Part shown: piece after piece, positions 19,384 through 29,823 of the stretch
Layout of the letters: each line of letters begins with the position of its first letter
Numbering within the stretch: the stretch's first letter is position 1
From: Populus alba
Taxonomy: Eukaryota > Streptophyta > Magnoliopsida > Malpighiales > Salicaceae
Direction of reading: 5' to 3'
Length of the DNA stretch: 64,000 bases
Assembly (NCBI RefSeq): GCF_005239225.2
Contig: NC_133299.1
Span: 14,309,154 to 14,373,153 of the forward strand
The notes under the pieces: generated by a model
Database searches by the model: none
Told to the model about the DNA's origin: nothing
What the model saw: only the letters and a program-made list of their open reading frames with translations
Position numbers and translations under genes: made by a program

Positions 19384-21266
19384 TGACACGACCAAAAGAT
19401 TGATGTCTTCTCCCAAGTGCAGGAATGTCGAAGTAATAAATAACCCGGCAAGACCGGGGTCGAACCACAGGGAGGTTAATTGTATAAATTATAAATAACA
19501 ACACGATAAGAGCAACAATAATACCAATAATAGTAATAGTAATATTAAGAGTAATAATAATAATACTCAGTACGTGGCGTTGTTATACCTGAGAATGATC
19601 TAAAAGATCGGGTCACAGGATTCCAGCCTATATACTGAATTTATGAAAATATTAAAGAGATATATTATATAATATGAACAGATTTCTGATGTAAATGAAC
19701 AAGGCAAGACCAACAATGTCAGGATCCTTGATCAAACACAGAGCATACTTAACGTACATATAATATAACAAGAATGTAAATGATAATAATAGTAGTAGTA
19801 ATAATAAAGAGAGCTTTGAGAGGTAAAGTTGATGTAAGGATTAAACAATGATAAAACAGATGTCAAGGTTAGACGATTCACTAATGGTATTTCAAATAAA
19901 TATAATATAAACTCTTTTTATTACTCAACTGGAAACCACACACAAAGGAGATTCCAATCGGATGATTTATCATTATTAGCTCATTATAAATTGTTAACAT
20001 GATTATATTAATTATCTTATCTAAGTAACACCATACTTATAAATATCATCAGGCATTCATGTTGCTAGCTTATGTTAACAACAAATCAAGTTCCTATCAT
20101 AATAATGATGTCGGCCGAAAACTATGAAGGATCAAGCATTTGATGTACCAAGTGTTATACAACACAAATCTAGATTAACCATTAAGCAAGGTATTAAGAA
20201 TTAGTAAGATAAAAAGATAAAACATGCTAATAACAATATTTCTTGGATATAAACATTAAAATCCATGTTGAGTTTATATTATATCTATTCTAACACCACT
20301 AGTGAAACCTTTTCACCTTGACATAATTAACTTAGCTAAACATAATGAAGAAGAAAAACATAAATAAACAATATAAAAACATAAACATGATATAAGTTAA
20401 CTAAGTATAGGAAAGGAAATGAAAAAGCATAAGCAAGATATTAATATAGCATGAAAGAAAACTTGAACATTACAAAGAGAGAAAGCAAGAAGATGATTGT
20501 GATCTGAAAAATAACATATGTAAATACATGGCAAATGCCTCCTTTTATAGGCTAAAAATTAGAACTATTGATTGGTGGCCATCCATTGATTTTGTGGCTG
20601 GTTCTTGACATTATTGGCTGCTGGTTCTTGATATTGTTGGCTGGTTTGGTTGCTGGTTTTTGATATTGTTGGCTGGTCAAAACGTCATTGCTAACATCAA
20701 AATTAGAGCCTTTTGTTCCATCAAAGCTCTGGGCAATTGTCTTAGCTTTCCAACAAAAAAAACCAGAGCTCATTTGGACTTCTAGAACTCAAGATATGAG
20801 CTAAAAACCGAACAGTGTCCGAGCTGCAGGACAGGTTCCGACTTCTCCGTTGTTCCTAAGATTTGAACTTGAAAACGGCAGATTTGAGTCTTGGACTCTT
20901 CATGAAAGTTGTAGGTCTATGTCTTAGCTTTTTGATTCATATAAATTAGACCTAAATCTGAGTTCTACAACTCCAGTTATGATCCAATAACCGAATGGTG
21001 TTCGAGTTTGGAATTGAACCAGCATCTCTTCTCTTAGCCTAATCCTCTTTTTGTCTCTTCACTTTCAATAGTTAATCACATCAATAAATCCTTTGAATTG
21101 TGAGATGTACCTGCATTCAAATAAAGCATTTACCATAAATTAAAGATATATTATATTATCAGACTTGTTATTATAAAACATGTTGTAGTTAGGGAATTTA
21201 ATGATACTTTAGTGCAATACGATGATATAAAACCTTAATGATAATGCAATTTTTAAGTACTAATCA
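19384..21266 (-). repeat. 5' LTR of the main Athila copy
   Basis: This 1883-bp LTR starts (minus strand) TGATTAGTAC and ends GGTCGTGTCA. It differs from 1061-3044 by scattered substitutions and by fewer units of the U3 minisatellite near 20578-20675. The hairpin CCCGGCAAGACCGGG is at about 19444-19458. Confidence 0.9.
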
Positions 21267-23473
21267 GAGGTCTTTATCTTATCGGGTAAAAAATCCTAAA
21301 CGTTCTAACGTCCATACCAAAATTTTATTAATAATATTTAGGAATACATTTTACGTATAAATTCGTAATCCCAAATACTAAAAGAAAACAAAAAAGATTT
21401 TTTTTAGAATTTTTGAAATATTGGCCTAGTTCTCATGGCTTGAATAAACTGGTTATTAAAGCGAAAATACATGTTAATACATATATTGTTTTTGAAAATT
21501 TTCTTTGTTGTGTGAAAATATTATGTTATAATATTTATATATATATATATTGGAGAGACTAGGCCATATTTTAAAACAAAAACAATTTTTTGGAAAATAT
21601 TTTTTTTTTACTTTGACGAAAATCGGGTATTTTAATACTGAGCTCGTATCCTTACAGTATAAAAATACAACCCAATATTAATCCACTTTGATAAAAATAT
21701 GCATAAAAATCAACAACATTTTTAGGGAATTTTTAGAATTTTTTTTGAAAGCAAAAACATTTTTTATTCTGAAAATCTTTGATATTTTGACGAAAACCGG
21801 GTATTTTTTAACACTGGTTTTGTATCTTTACAGTATAAAAATACAAACCAACATTAAACCACTTTGACAAAAATATGCAGAAACATCACAATATATTTTT
21901 TTTTAAGATATTTTTTTAAAATATATATTTTTTATTATTATATTTTTTTATATATATACATATATACACACATATAATATATAATATAAAAATAATTCGG
22001 GCTGGGCCGGCCCAAATATCTGGGCCGGACTTGGCCTAGAGAGCTGGTATGGGCCAGACCTGGTCTGGCCCGTCAAACACAAGGCCGGGCCAGACTCAGT
22101 CTGGCCCAAAAAAAAAAAACAATGCTGGGCCAGGATCCGCCTGGCCCAGCTACGCATCAACAATTTCCCCCCTCCTCCTGCATGCAGAATGTTCATTCTG
22201 CATGCAGGGAAAGCAAATAAAAAGCTAACGAAAGGGGGGAGAAGAGGTGATCTGGCGTGGAGGAGGCGGTGCTGCGATGGCTCTACGGTGGCGTGGCTTC
22301 ACGGACGGCGGCGCTGTGGCTGCTGCGGGGAGAAAAGATTTTCTTCCTCTTCCCCTTTCTTTTTTTTTTTTGTTTCGGTCTTTCTCTCTTTTCCTTCAAT
22401 TCTCTTGGTTTTCTGTTTTCTTCTTTTTTTTTTGTTTTTGTTTTTCTGTTTCTCTTTTCACTCTCTCCTGTTTATTCTCTCTCTCTTCGGTCTCCTCTCT
22501 CTCTCCTCCCTTCGGTTTTTTTTTTCTTCTCCGTCCTCCTGCACCTTCGGTTTTCTTCTCCATTTATAGGGGCAAAACCGTGGGGGACCATCGTTAGTGC
22601 GGTGCAACTGCTGGTCGGCCAATGTCTAAAGGAGGTGGGGGCGAGGAGAGAGAGGCGCGGGAAGATTTGAAAAAAAACGAAAAATGGTTTTCTTCTTCTG
22701 CTGCTCTGCTTCGGGGGGAAGGAGGAAGATGAACAGTGTCGTTCAAAACGACACCGCTCTGGGCTTTTTTTTTTTTTTATATATATATGAAACGGCGTCG
22801 TTTTGGATAAAACGCGCCGTTTCATTTAAAGGAGCCAAAATCCAGATCAGTCCTCCATTATTTCACCTTCGGTCTCCGCCCCTCTTGTTGGCCGCCTTTT
22901 TCACTTTGGTCCTTGGCCTCTGATTTATGCAATTTAGCCCTCAATTGATTAATAAACTTTCAATTTCTTCAATTAGGTCCCTGAACCGAAAAATTGCAGC
23001 CCCTCCATTTACGCGCCTCTTCCAATTTGGTCCCTGGTTTCGGATTTTCTTAATTAAATCCCTAATTGGCCCTTAAACTTCAATATTTATGCAATTAAGC
23101 CCCTGATTTGACCCAATAAATTCCTAAAAAATATATTTTGGCCCCAGAACTTAAATTTCTTCTAATTAAATCCCAAATTGACTTAAAAATCAAATTTTCT
23201 TGCAATCAAATCTTCTATAAATTCAAATAAAAATCCAATTAAATCCATAAACATCCAAATTTGGGCTTTTCTCCTCAAAAATTCAAAATTTCCTTCTCAA
23301 TAGGGCTTTCATCCTTCAAGAATATACTGTCAAAAATTCAATCCTTGTATTTTTAAAATTCCTTGACCGATTTTCTAACTGTTTTCTGAGCGCTTCTGCC
23401 TCCTGTTATTTTTTCTAACCTCTTTTGGCTATTTATTTTATTTTTCATGGGGACCCAAAACTGGGTTGCAACA
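21267..23473 (-). repeat. 3' LTR of the gag-only element, truncated by the Athila insertion
   Basis: This is about 2.2 kb of an LTR family whose full length is about 2.9 kb. It begins on the minus strand with TGTTGCAACC at 23473. It includes repeated CTTAATTG-type units (22915-23280), the paired AACGACGTCGTT-like and cap-side elements, a perfect hairpin CCTGCATGCAGAAT/ATTCTGCATGCAGG (22177-22208) and a GGCCCA/TGGGCC cluster (22000-22150). Pyrimidine-rich leader sequence at 22340-22560 yields Phe/Ser-rich frames that are not genes. Confidence 0.8.
22177..22208. other. 14-bp perfect hairpin in LTR
   Basis: CCTGCATGCAGAAT, a GTTC loop, then ATTCTGCATGCAGG. Diverged copies are at about 33336-33366 and 59131-59165 in the related LTRs. 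Confidence 0.8.
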
Positions 23474-23489
23474 GATGCCCCCTCTTTAT
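23474..23489 (-). other. Polypurine tract of the second gag-only module
   Basis: On the element strand ATAAAGAGGGGGCATC directly precedes the LTR start TGTTGCAACC. Confidence 0.8.
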
Positions 23490-23713
23490 AATACTTACGG
23501 AGCATGGATTTTGCGCAGTAAGTGTTATAAAGATAAACCAAAAATGACAATCCCGAAACTGATCTGGTAGGAGCTTAAATTGATCTGAAACTTTGTCTTT
23601 TACAACAATCCTCCTTAGCCCAAAAACTACGATCAAAACTTAGTCATCTCGAGATCCTTATCCGGTGATCCTCTGAATTCTTACTTTAGTTTGATCAACA
23701 TGGAAATCCATCC

Positions 23714-24846
23714 GAGATCCCATCTGGTGATCTCCTTTAACCTGGAATCCCAACCGACGATTTCTTTACAAAAAATGTGTGTGGTCTCATTATGATGGGT
23801 GACCTACCCAAAAAAATAAATAATGGTCTCATTGTACAGGTGACCTACCCAGAATAAAAAAAAAATGAAGAATGGTCTCATTGTATGGGTGACCTACCCA
23901 GAAAAATAATGGTCTCATTGTACGGGTGACCTACCCAAGAAAAATGATGGTCTCATTGTACAGGCGACCTACCCAAGAAAAATGATGGTCTCATTGTATG
24001 GATGACCTACCCAAGGGAAAAAGGAAGAGTGGTCTCATTCTTTGGGTGACTTACCCAGGGGAAGGAATGGCCTCATTCTTATGGGTGACCTACCCAGGTA
24101 AACAAAAAGATGGAGAATGGTCTCATTGTATGGGTGACCTACCCAAGAAAAATGATGGTCTCATTGTATGGGTGACCTACCTAGAAAAATGATGGTCTCA
24201 TTGTATGGGTGACGAACCCAAGAAAAATGATGGTCTCATTGTATGGGTGACTAACCCAAAAAAATAATGGTCTCATTGTACGGGTGACCTACCCAAGAAA
24301 AATGATGGTCTCATTGTACGGGCGACCTACCCAAGAAAAATGATGGTCTCATTGTATGGGTGACTAACCCAAGGGGAATAATTCTTAGTAAACTCCATGC
24401 TTTTCTAAGAAATGGTTTCAATATGAGGTCCCTTCTGGCGACCTTCCTTGATGAATGTCGAAGTACGAGATCCCTTCTGGCGATCTCAAATAACTTGGAA
24501 TCCCATCTGGCGATTCCTTTTATTCAAAGCTGAAATATTAGGTCCTTTCTGGCGACCCTCATCGAAATATGAGATCCCTTCTGGCGATCTCCTTTAGCCA
24601 AACAGCTTGGAATCCCATCTGGCGATTCCTTTTATACCAAAGCTGCAATTTGAGGTCCCTTCTAGCGACCTTCATTGATGAATATCGAAACCGAGACCCC
24701 TTCTGGCGATCTCAAACAACTTGGAATCCCATCTGGTGATTCCTTTTATTAAAAGCTGAAATATGAGGTCCCTTCTGGCGACCTCCATCGAAATACGAGA
24801 TCCCTTCTGGCGATCTCAACAAATTGGAATCCCTTTTGGTGATTCC
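23714..24846 (-). repeat. Array of 21-nt hairpins with constant loop and three stem types, array 1
   Basis: Each unit is a 6-bp stem around a nine-base loop CCWTCTGGC. Stem types alternate: GAGATC/GATCTC (for example 24467-24487), GGAATC/GATTCC (24497-24517) and GAGGTC/GACCTC or /GACCTT (24425-24445). About twelve units lie between 24425 and 24846, with diverged ones at 23714-23760 before the 38-bp repeats. A few have a single stem mismatch or loop variants (CTAGC, CTGGT). Linkers such as AATAACTT or TCGAAATAC are also repeated. Confidence 0.85.
23783..24372 (-). repeat. Tandem 38-bp repeat with an internal hairpin, array 1
   Basis: About 14-16 units of roughly 30-40 bp contain GGTCTCATTGTATGGGTGAC followed by CTACCCA and an A-rich spacer. 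In each unit TGGGT and ACCCA can pair around GACCT. Spacers vary in length. The same unit appears once in the plus-strand element at 11090-11115, in the reverse orientation as expected. Confidence 0.85.
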
Positions 24847-24850
24847 TTTT

Positions 24851-25975
24851 TACCGAATGCTATCGATGTCGTTCTTCCTGCTGGCAGGGTTTGAAAACCA
24901 TTATCTTCTCTTCTTGTTGTTCTAGAATCAACTCAATGATTCTTTCTTCGTCCATAATCTTGTTGGAATGCGCTAAGATCTCCTTCTGTAACGATCCAAA
25001 AAAAACATATATGCAATGATTTATGATTAGATGCAATGCATGTATTTATACCTGGTTTTGAAACATAGGTCCCAGCCTCTTCTTCTAGTTCATGAGACTC
25101 CCTCTTAATATGAACCTGCTTTTGAAGTCGTATGCTGGATTTATCTCTCGTGTTGCCTATCATATTCTTGGAGAAGAAGTTTTTGACTTTTTTCAAGTAG
25201 TCCTTTTCTCAAAATGTATGACTTGTATTTGCCTCTTTGTCATGCTTTTGTCAAATACTTTAGCTTGGTTTTCAAATCTATAGGCTTTTATCCAATTTTA
25301 AACACGTAAAACTTTTCATAAAACAACTCGTCTTGCCCCCAGTGTAGGGGTGCGATATTAGTCTGGGCTTTTATGTAGAGAAGAAATTCCTTCCGACTCC
25401 AAAACAAAAAACCACCAACAAAAAAAACTCTTTAGAGAGTGAAAGGACAATAATTTTTTTTTCAAAAATGCACATTGTTAGGATTGATAAACTCTATTTT
25501 TATCTTGAAAGAAAATTTACAGGTGATGTATCAATTCATTATGTTATCCAGAGGTGAGGTTGTATTTCAAGGGTAGCTTTTCTTAAATTTCATATTAAAC
25601 CATTTTATGATACTTTATTTGTAACCACTCAACTTGTTCCAAAAGTGCATAATCTCATCATTTATTTAAAGAAAAAGTAGGCTCAAAGACAAACACAAAA
25701 ATCTGGCTGACAATATGAGCCCTGAATGCTCACTAGAGAAAATAAAAGCAAAGACAAAAGCAAATGACAAAAACATGCTAAGGCAAATAAAGTTGTTTTA
25801 CATTTTGAAAACTACGAGAAGTTCTTGGGTCAACCCGTTCTGAAACTTCTTCTAGTGTGTGGAAAGTCAACCGAGGCAATGATTTATCTTCCTTCCCCAC
25901 TTGCGTTTCCTTGTCTTCTCCTTCGATCTCGCCTTCTTCATTATTGACGATTCTTGACCAAGGTTTTCCAACCCT
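24851..25975 (-). other. 3' noncoding region of the second gag-only module
   Basis: There is no convincing coding sequence. The block 24851-25380, which includes GTGTAGGGGTGCGATATTAG, has a close copy at 28720-29225, and 25480-25975 matches 29300-29823. After the gag stop the frame continues with stops, and there is no trace of protease. Confidence 0.7.
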
Positions 25976-27406
25976 TTATCCCCTATCACTTTTGTCATGA
26001 CCAAACAATGGATTTGAACTGATATTGGGTGTGTCTTCAAATGACACCCATCCTATCTTGATGAGCTTCAACAACTTGTTCTTGAAACCATAGCACGTTT
26101 CAAGACAATGCCCGGGAATACCAGCATGGTACTCGCAAGTCAACTCGGGCTTATACCAGATGGGGAATGGTGGCTGTAGTGGTAATGTAGGGATAAGAGC
26201 TATTTGTCCAATGCTCAGTAGTTTGGCATATATGTCTTTCAGAGGCATGGGTAATGGCGGTAGTTGTTCTGAAATGTATCTTGTGTTTGGTCTTTGGTGG
26301 GTGTTTTGGGTGTTTGACTGGTCATTTGCTTGATTAAGGGAAAAAGGTTTGTTAAAGTTTATGTGGGCCACATGAGAGGTAGGTATTTGTGGGTTATATG
26401 AATCTGTTATCTTGTCATTGGACCCACCTTCGAAGTTGTTAACGGGACCTTTCATTTTTCTTCCGAAAAAACCCTTTGTCTCCAATGGCTCAATTATGCG
26501 TCCAGCTTTAATCCCTTGCTCTATTCTTTCCGCTATGCGTACAACATCATAGAAATGTTGAGATGAGCTACCCATTAAATGCTCATAGTAGGGTGCCTTG
26601 AATGTGTTGGCGAACAAAGTCACCATCTCCGTTTCTATCAAAGGGGGTTGCACATGCATGGCCTCATCCCTCCACCTTTGCGCATAAGCCCTTACTGATT
26701 CTTGGCTTCTCTTTTCCATTGACATAAGGCTCGTTCGATCTGGAGCAATTTCCAAATTGAACTTGTATTGCTTAAGGAAAGCCTCAACTAAATCCTTCCA
26801 TTTCTTGATCTTGGCATTATCCAGCCTCATGTACCAACTTAGCGCCGACCCCGATAGACTGTCTTGGAAAAAGTAGATCAGTAACTTATCGTCATGAATC
26901 ACCTCAGCCATCTTATTGCAATAAGATCGAAGGTGAGTGTTTGGGCATTCCAACCCAGTGTACTTTACAAACTCCGGTATCCTAAAATCTTTTGGTACCG
27001 TGATGTTTGGTACCAAACATATTTCAGACGCCCGCATGGGGTCAAACCAGTCATTTCCCTCGACTGCTCTTAACCTTTCTTCCAAGGCTGATATCTTGTC
27101 GTTGTTCATAAATCCAGTGGACCTATTATTGGAAGGCCCATCTATAGTGATGTGAGCTTGAGGGGGCTGAATGGGAATGGCAGGTGCAAAGTGCTGCCCC
27201 GTCACTGAATCTGCCCCCAAGTTCTGAGCTACCCCCGGGACATGAACTGACGGTGCTCCTATAGGTGGTTGGGTAGACGTTCCCTCCCCGTTCTTGGCTC
27301 TTAAAAGTTGCTCAAGCAGATTGGTCAGTCGAGAAACTTCGTTTTTCACAGATTCCAACTCGGTCTGGTAGCGGGATTCTAGGATGGCCCTTTCTTCATT
27401 CTCCAT
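25976..27406 (-). CDS. Tat-lineage Gag, module 2 of the gag-only element
   Basis: This is a 476-codon uninterrupted frame. An N-terminal coiled-coil-like stretch (MENEERAILESRYQTELESV ... LTNLLEQLL) is followed by a Pro-rich linker. The retrotransposon capsid domain comes next (NDWFDPMRASEICLVPNITV, then YFFQDSLSGSALSWYMRL and WKDLVEAFLKQYKFN). A C-terminal part has CEYHAGIPGHCLETC, a CHC-type knuckle-like motif. It ends without protease or pol. The same gene, of exactly the same length and very similar sequence, is at 29824-31254. Gag would package the element RNA; the enzymes must come from another element. Confidence 0.88.
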   Translation of the reverse strand: MENEERAILESRYQTELESVKNEVSRLTNLLEQLLRAKNGEGTSTQPPIGAPSVHVPGVAQNLGADSVTGQHFAPAIPIQPPQAHITIDGPSNNRSTGFMNNDKISALEERLRAVEGNDWFDPMRASEICLVPNITVPKDFRIPEFVKYTGLECPNTHLRSYCNKMAEVIHDDKLLIYFFQDSLSGSALSWYMRLDNAKIKKWKDLVEAFLKQYKFNLEIAPDRTSLMSMEKRSQESVRAYAQRWRDEAMHVQPPLIETEMVTLFANTFKAPYYEHLMGSSSQHFYDVVRIAERIEQGIKAGRIIEPLETKGFFGRKMKGPVNNFEGGSNDKITDSYNPQIPTSHVAHINFNKPFSLNQANDQSNTQNTHQRPNTRYISEQLPPLPMPLKDIYAKLLSIGQIALIPTLPLQPPFPIWYKPELTCEYHAGIPGHCLETCYGFKNKLLKLIKIGWVSFEDTPNISSNPLFGHDKSDRG

Positions 27407-27456
27407 TCTTGATCTTAAACGGGTTTGATGGACTCTGGGTGTGGGACCTATGTTTC

Positions 27457-27611
27457 ACGAATATACTGTCAAAAATTCAATCCTTGTATTTTTAAATTCC
27501 TTGACCGATTTTCTGACTGTTTTCTGAGCGTTTCTGCCTCCTGCTTTTTTTTCTAAACTCTTTTGGCTATTTATTTTATTTTTCATGGGGACCCAAAAAT
27601 GGGTTACAACG
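27457..27611 (-). repeat. 155-bp stump of a middle LTR
   Basis: On the minus strand this is the first about 155 bp of the LTR (from CCGTTGTAACCC, normally TGTTGTAACCC, through GACAGTATATTC). It joins abruptly to gag leader sequence at about 27456 (GGGACCTATGTTTC on the plus strand, shared with 31290-31303). A normal PPT lies upstream (27612-27626). The rest of the LTR, the PBS and most of the leader are missing. Confidence 0.8.
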
Positions 27612-27782
27612 GATGCCCCCTCTTTATAAAGCTTACGGAGCAGAGGTTCTGCGCAGTAAGTTTTATAAAGATAAACCAAAACTGAGCTCCTGAAACTGAT
27701 CTGGTCGGAGCTCGATTGCTCTGAAACTTTGTCTTTACAGCAATCCTCCTTAACCTAAAAACTATGATCAAAATAGTCATCT

Positions 27783-28696
27783 CGAGATCCCTTCTAGCGA
27801 TCTCCTTTAACCCAAAAAACTTGGAATCCCATCTGGCGATTCTTCTTAACCAAGGCTAAAATATGAAGTCCCTTATGGCGACCTCCTTTAACCAATATCG
27901 AAATGCGAGATCCCTTCTGGCGATCTCAATCAACTTGGAATCTCATCTGGCGATTCCTCTTAACCATAACCAAATACAAAAATACGTGTGTGGTCTCATT
28001 ATGATGGGTGACCTGCCCGAGTGGAAAAGGAAAAGAGTGGTCTCATTATTATGGGTGACCTACCCAGGGGGAAGAATGACCTCATTATTATGGGTGACCT
28101 ACCCAGGTAAAAGATGAAGAATGGTCTCATTGTATGGGTGACCTACCCAGAAAAATAATGGTCTCATTGTATGGGTGACCTACCCAAGAAAAAAAAAATG
28201 GTCTCATTGTATGGGTGACCTACCCAAGAAAACATAATGGTCTCATTGTATGGGTGACCTACCCAAGATAATGGTCTCATTGTATGGGTGACCTACCCAA
28301 GAAAAATAATGGTCTCATTGTATGGGTGACCTACCCAAGAAAAATAATGGTCTCATTGTATGGGTGACCTACCCAAGATAATGGTCTCATTGTATGGGTG
28401 ACCTACCCAAGATAAATAATGGTCTCATTGTATGGGTGACCTACCCAAGGGGAAGAATTCTTAGTAAACTCCATGCTTTTCTAAGAAATAGTTTCAATAT
28501 GAGGTCCCTTCTAGCGACCTTCCTTGATGAATGTCGAAGTACGAGATCCCTTCTGGCGATCTCAAATAACTTGGAATCCCATCTGGCGATTCCTTTTATA
28601 CAAAAGCTGAAATTTAAGGTCCCTTCTGGCGACCTCCATCGAAATACGAGATCCTTTCTGGCGATCTCAACAACTTGGAATCCCATTTGGCGATTC
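27783..28696 (-). repeat. Hairpin arrays and 38-bp repeats, array 2
   Basis: The same three stem types around CCWTCTGGC occur at 27783-27956 (five units) and 28500-28696 (six units). They bracket 12-14 copies of the TGGGT-GACCT-ACCCA unit at 27989-28448. One unit (27866, GAAGTC/GACCTC) has a stem mismatch. The order of modules is the same as in array 1, but copy numbers differ. Confidence 0.85.
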
Positions 28697-28719
28697 CTTT
28701 TTACCGAAATGCTATCGAT

Positions 28720-29823
28720 GTCGTTCTTCCTGCTGGCACGGTTTGAAAACCATTATCTTCTCTTCTTGTTGTTCTAGAATCAACTCAATGATTCTTTCTT
28801 CGTCCATAATCTTGTTGGAATGCGCTAAGATCTCCTCTTGTAACGATCCAAAAAAAAAAACATACATGCAATGATTTATGATTAGATGCAATGCATGCAT
28901 TCGTACCTGGTTTTGAAACATAGGCCCCATCCTCTTCTTCTAGTTCATGAGACTCCCTCTTAACATGAACTTTGCTTTTGAAGTCGTATGTTGGATTCAT
29001 CTCTCGTGTTGCCTATCATATTCTTGGAGAAGAAGTCTTTGACTTTCTTCAACTAGTCCTTTTTCTCAAAATGTATGACTTGTATTTGCCTCTTTGTCAT
29101 GCTTTTGTCAAATGCTTTAGCTTGGTTTTCAAATCTATAAGCTTCCATCCAATTTTAAACACGTAAAACTTTTCATAAAACATCTCGTCTTGCCCCCAGT
29201 GTAGGGGTGCGATATTAGTCTGGGCTTTTATATAGAGAAGTAATTCATTCAGCTAGTGATAAACGTTTTTAGTGAGTGAAGAGATAATGATTTTTTTTTT
29301 CATTTCAAAATGCACATTGTTATGGTTGATAAATTCTATTCTTTAAAAGACAAATTACAAATTATTATAAAGTGACCACTTAATCATTTATCCACGCAAT
29401 TTATTGTGCTATCAATGATAGTTGTATTTTAGGGTTAGCTTTTCTTCAATTTCATATTAAACCATTTTATGATACTTTATTTGTAACCACTCAAACTTGT
29501 TCAAAAAATGCATAAACTCATCATTTATTTAAAGAAAAGGTAAGCTCAAAGACAAACACCAAATCTGGCTGACATCATGAGCTCTGATTGCCCACTAGAG
29601 AAAATAAAAGCAATGACAAAAACATGCTAAGGCAAATAAAGTTGTTTACATTTTGAAAACTACGAGAAGTTCTTGGGTCAACCCGTTCTAAAACTTCTTC
29701 TAGTGTGTGGAAAGTCAACCGAGGCAATGCTTCATCTTTCTTCCCCACTTGCGTTTCCTTGTCTTCTCCTTCGATCTCGCCTTCTTCATTATTGACGATT
29801 CTTGACCAAGGTTTTCCAACCCT
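28720..29823 (-). other. 3' noncoding region of the first gag-only module
   Basis: This is a close copy of 24851-25975. No gene is supported. Confidence 0.65.

Larger units (their letters stand above)
1061..21266 (-). mobile_element. Athila Ty3/gypsy retrotransposon carrying a LOG capture, split by a nested element
   Basis: Read on the minus strand the element is: LTR 21266-19384, tRNA-Asp PBS, gag-protease, RT-RNaseH-integrase, ORF3, nested insertion 13089-5169, LOG-like sequence, 3' noncoding region, PPT, LTR 3044-1061. Without the insertion it is about 12.3 kb, normal for Athila. LTR-PBS adjacency at 1038 shows that the left LTR is shared with another copy. Its right end cuts the LTR of the gag-only element at 21267. 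The left-hand target duplication lies outside the window, so the insertion cannot be fully proven here. Confidence 0.85.

Noticed and set aside
22189..22923. Phe/Ser-rich frames on both strands
   Set aside because: They lie in pyrimidine-rich LTR leader sequence with homopolymers and show no conserved family.
23783..24372. CRISPR-like array with A-rich spacers
   Set aside because: Spacers are short variants of one A-rich sequence; same host context; it is a tandem repeat.
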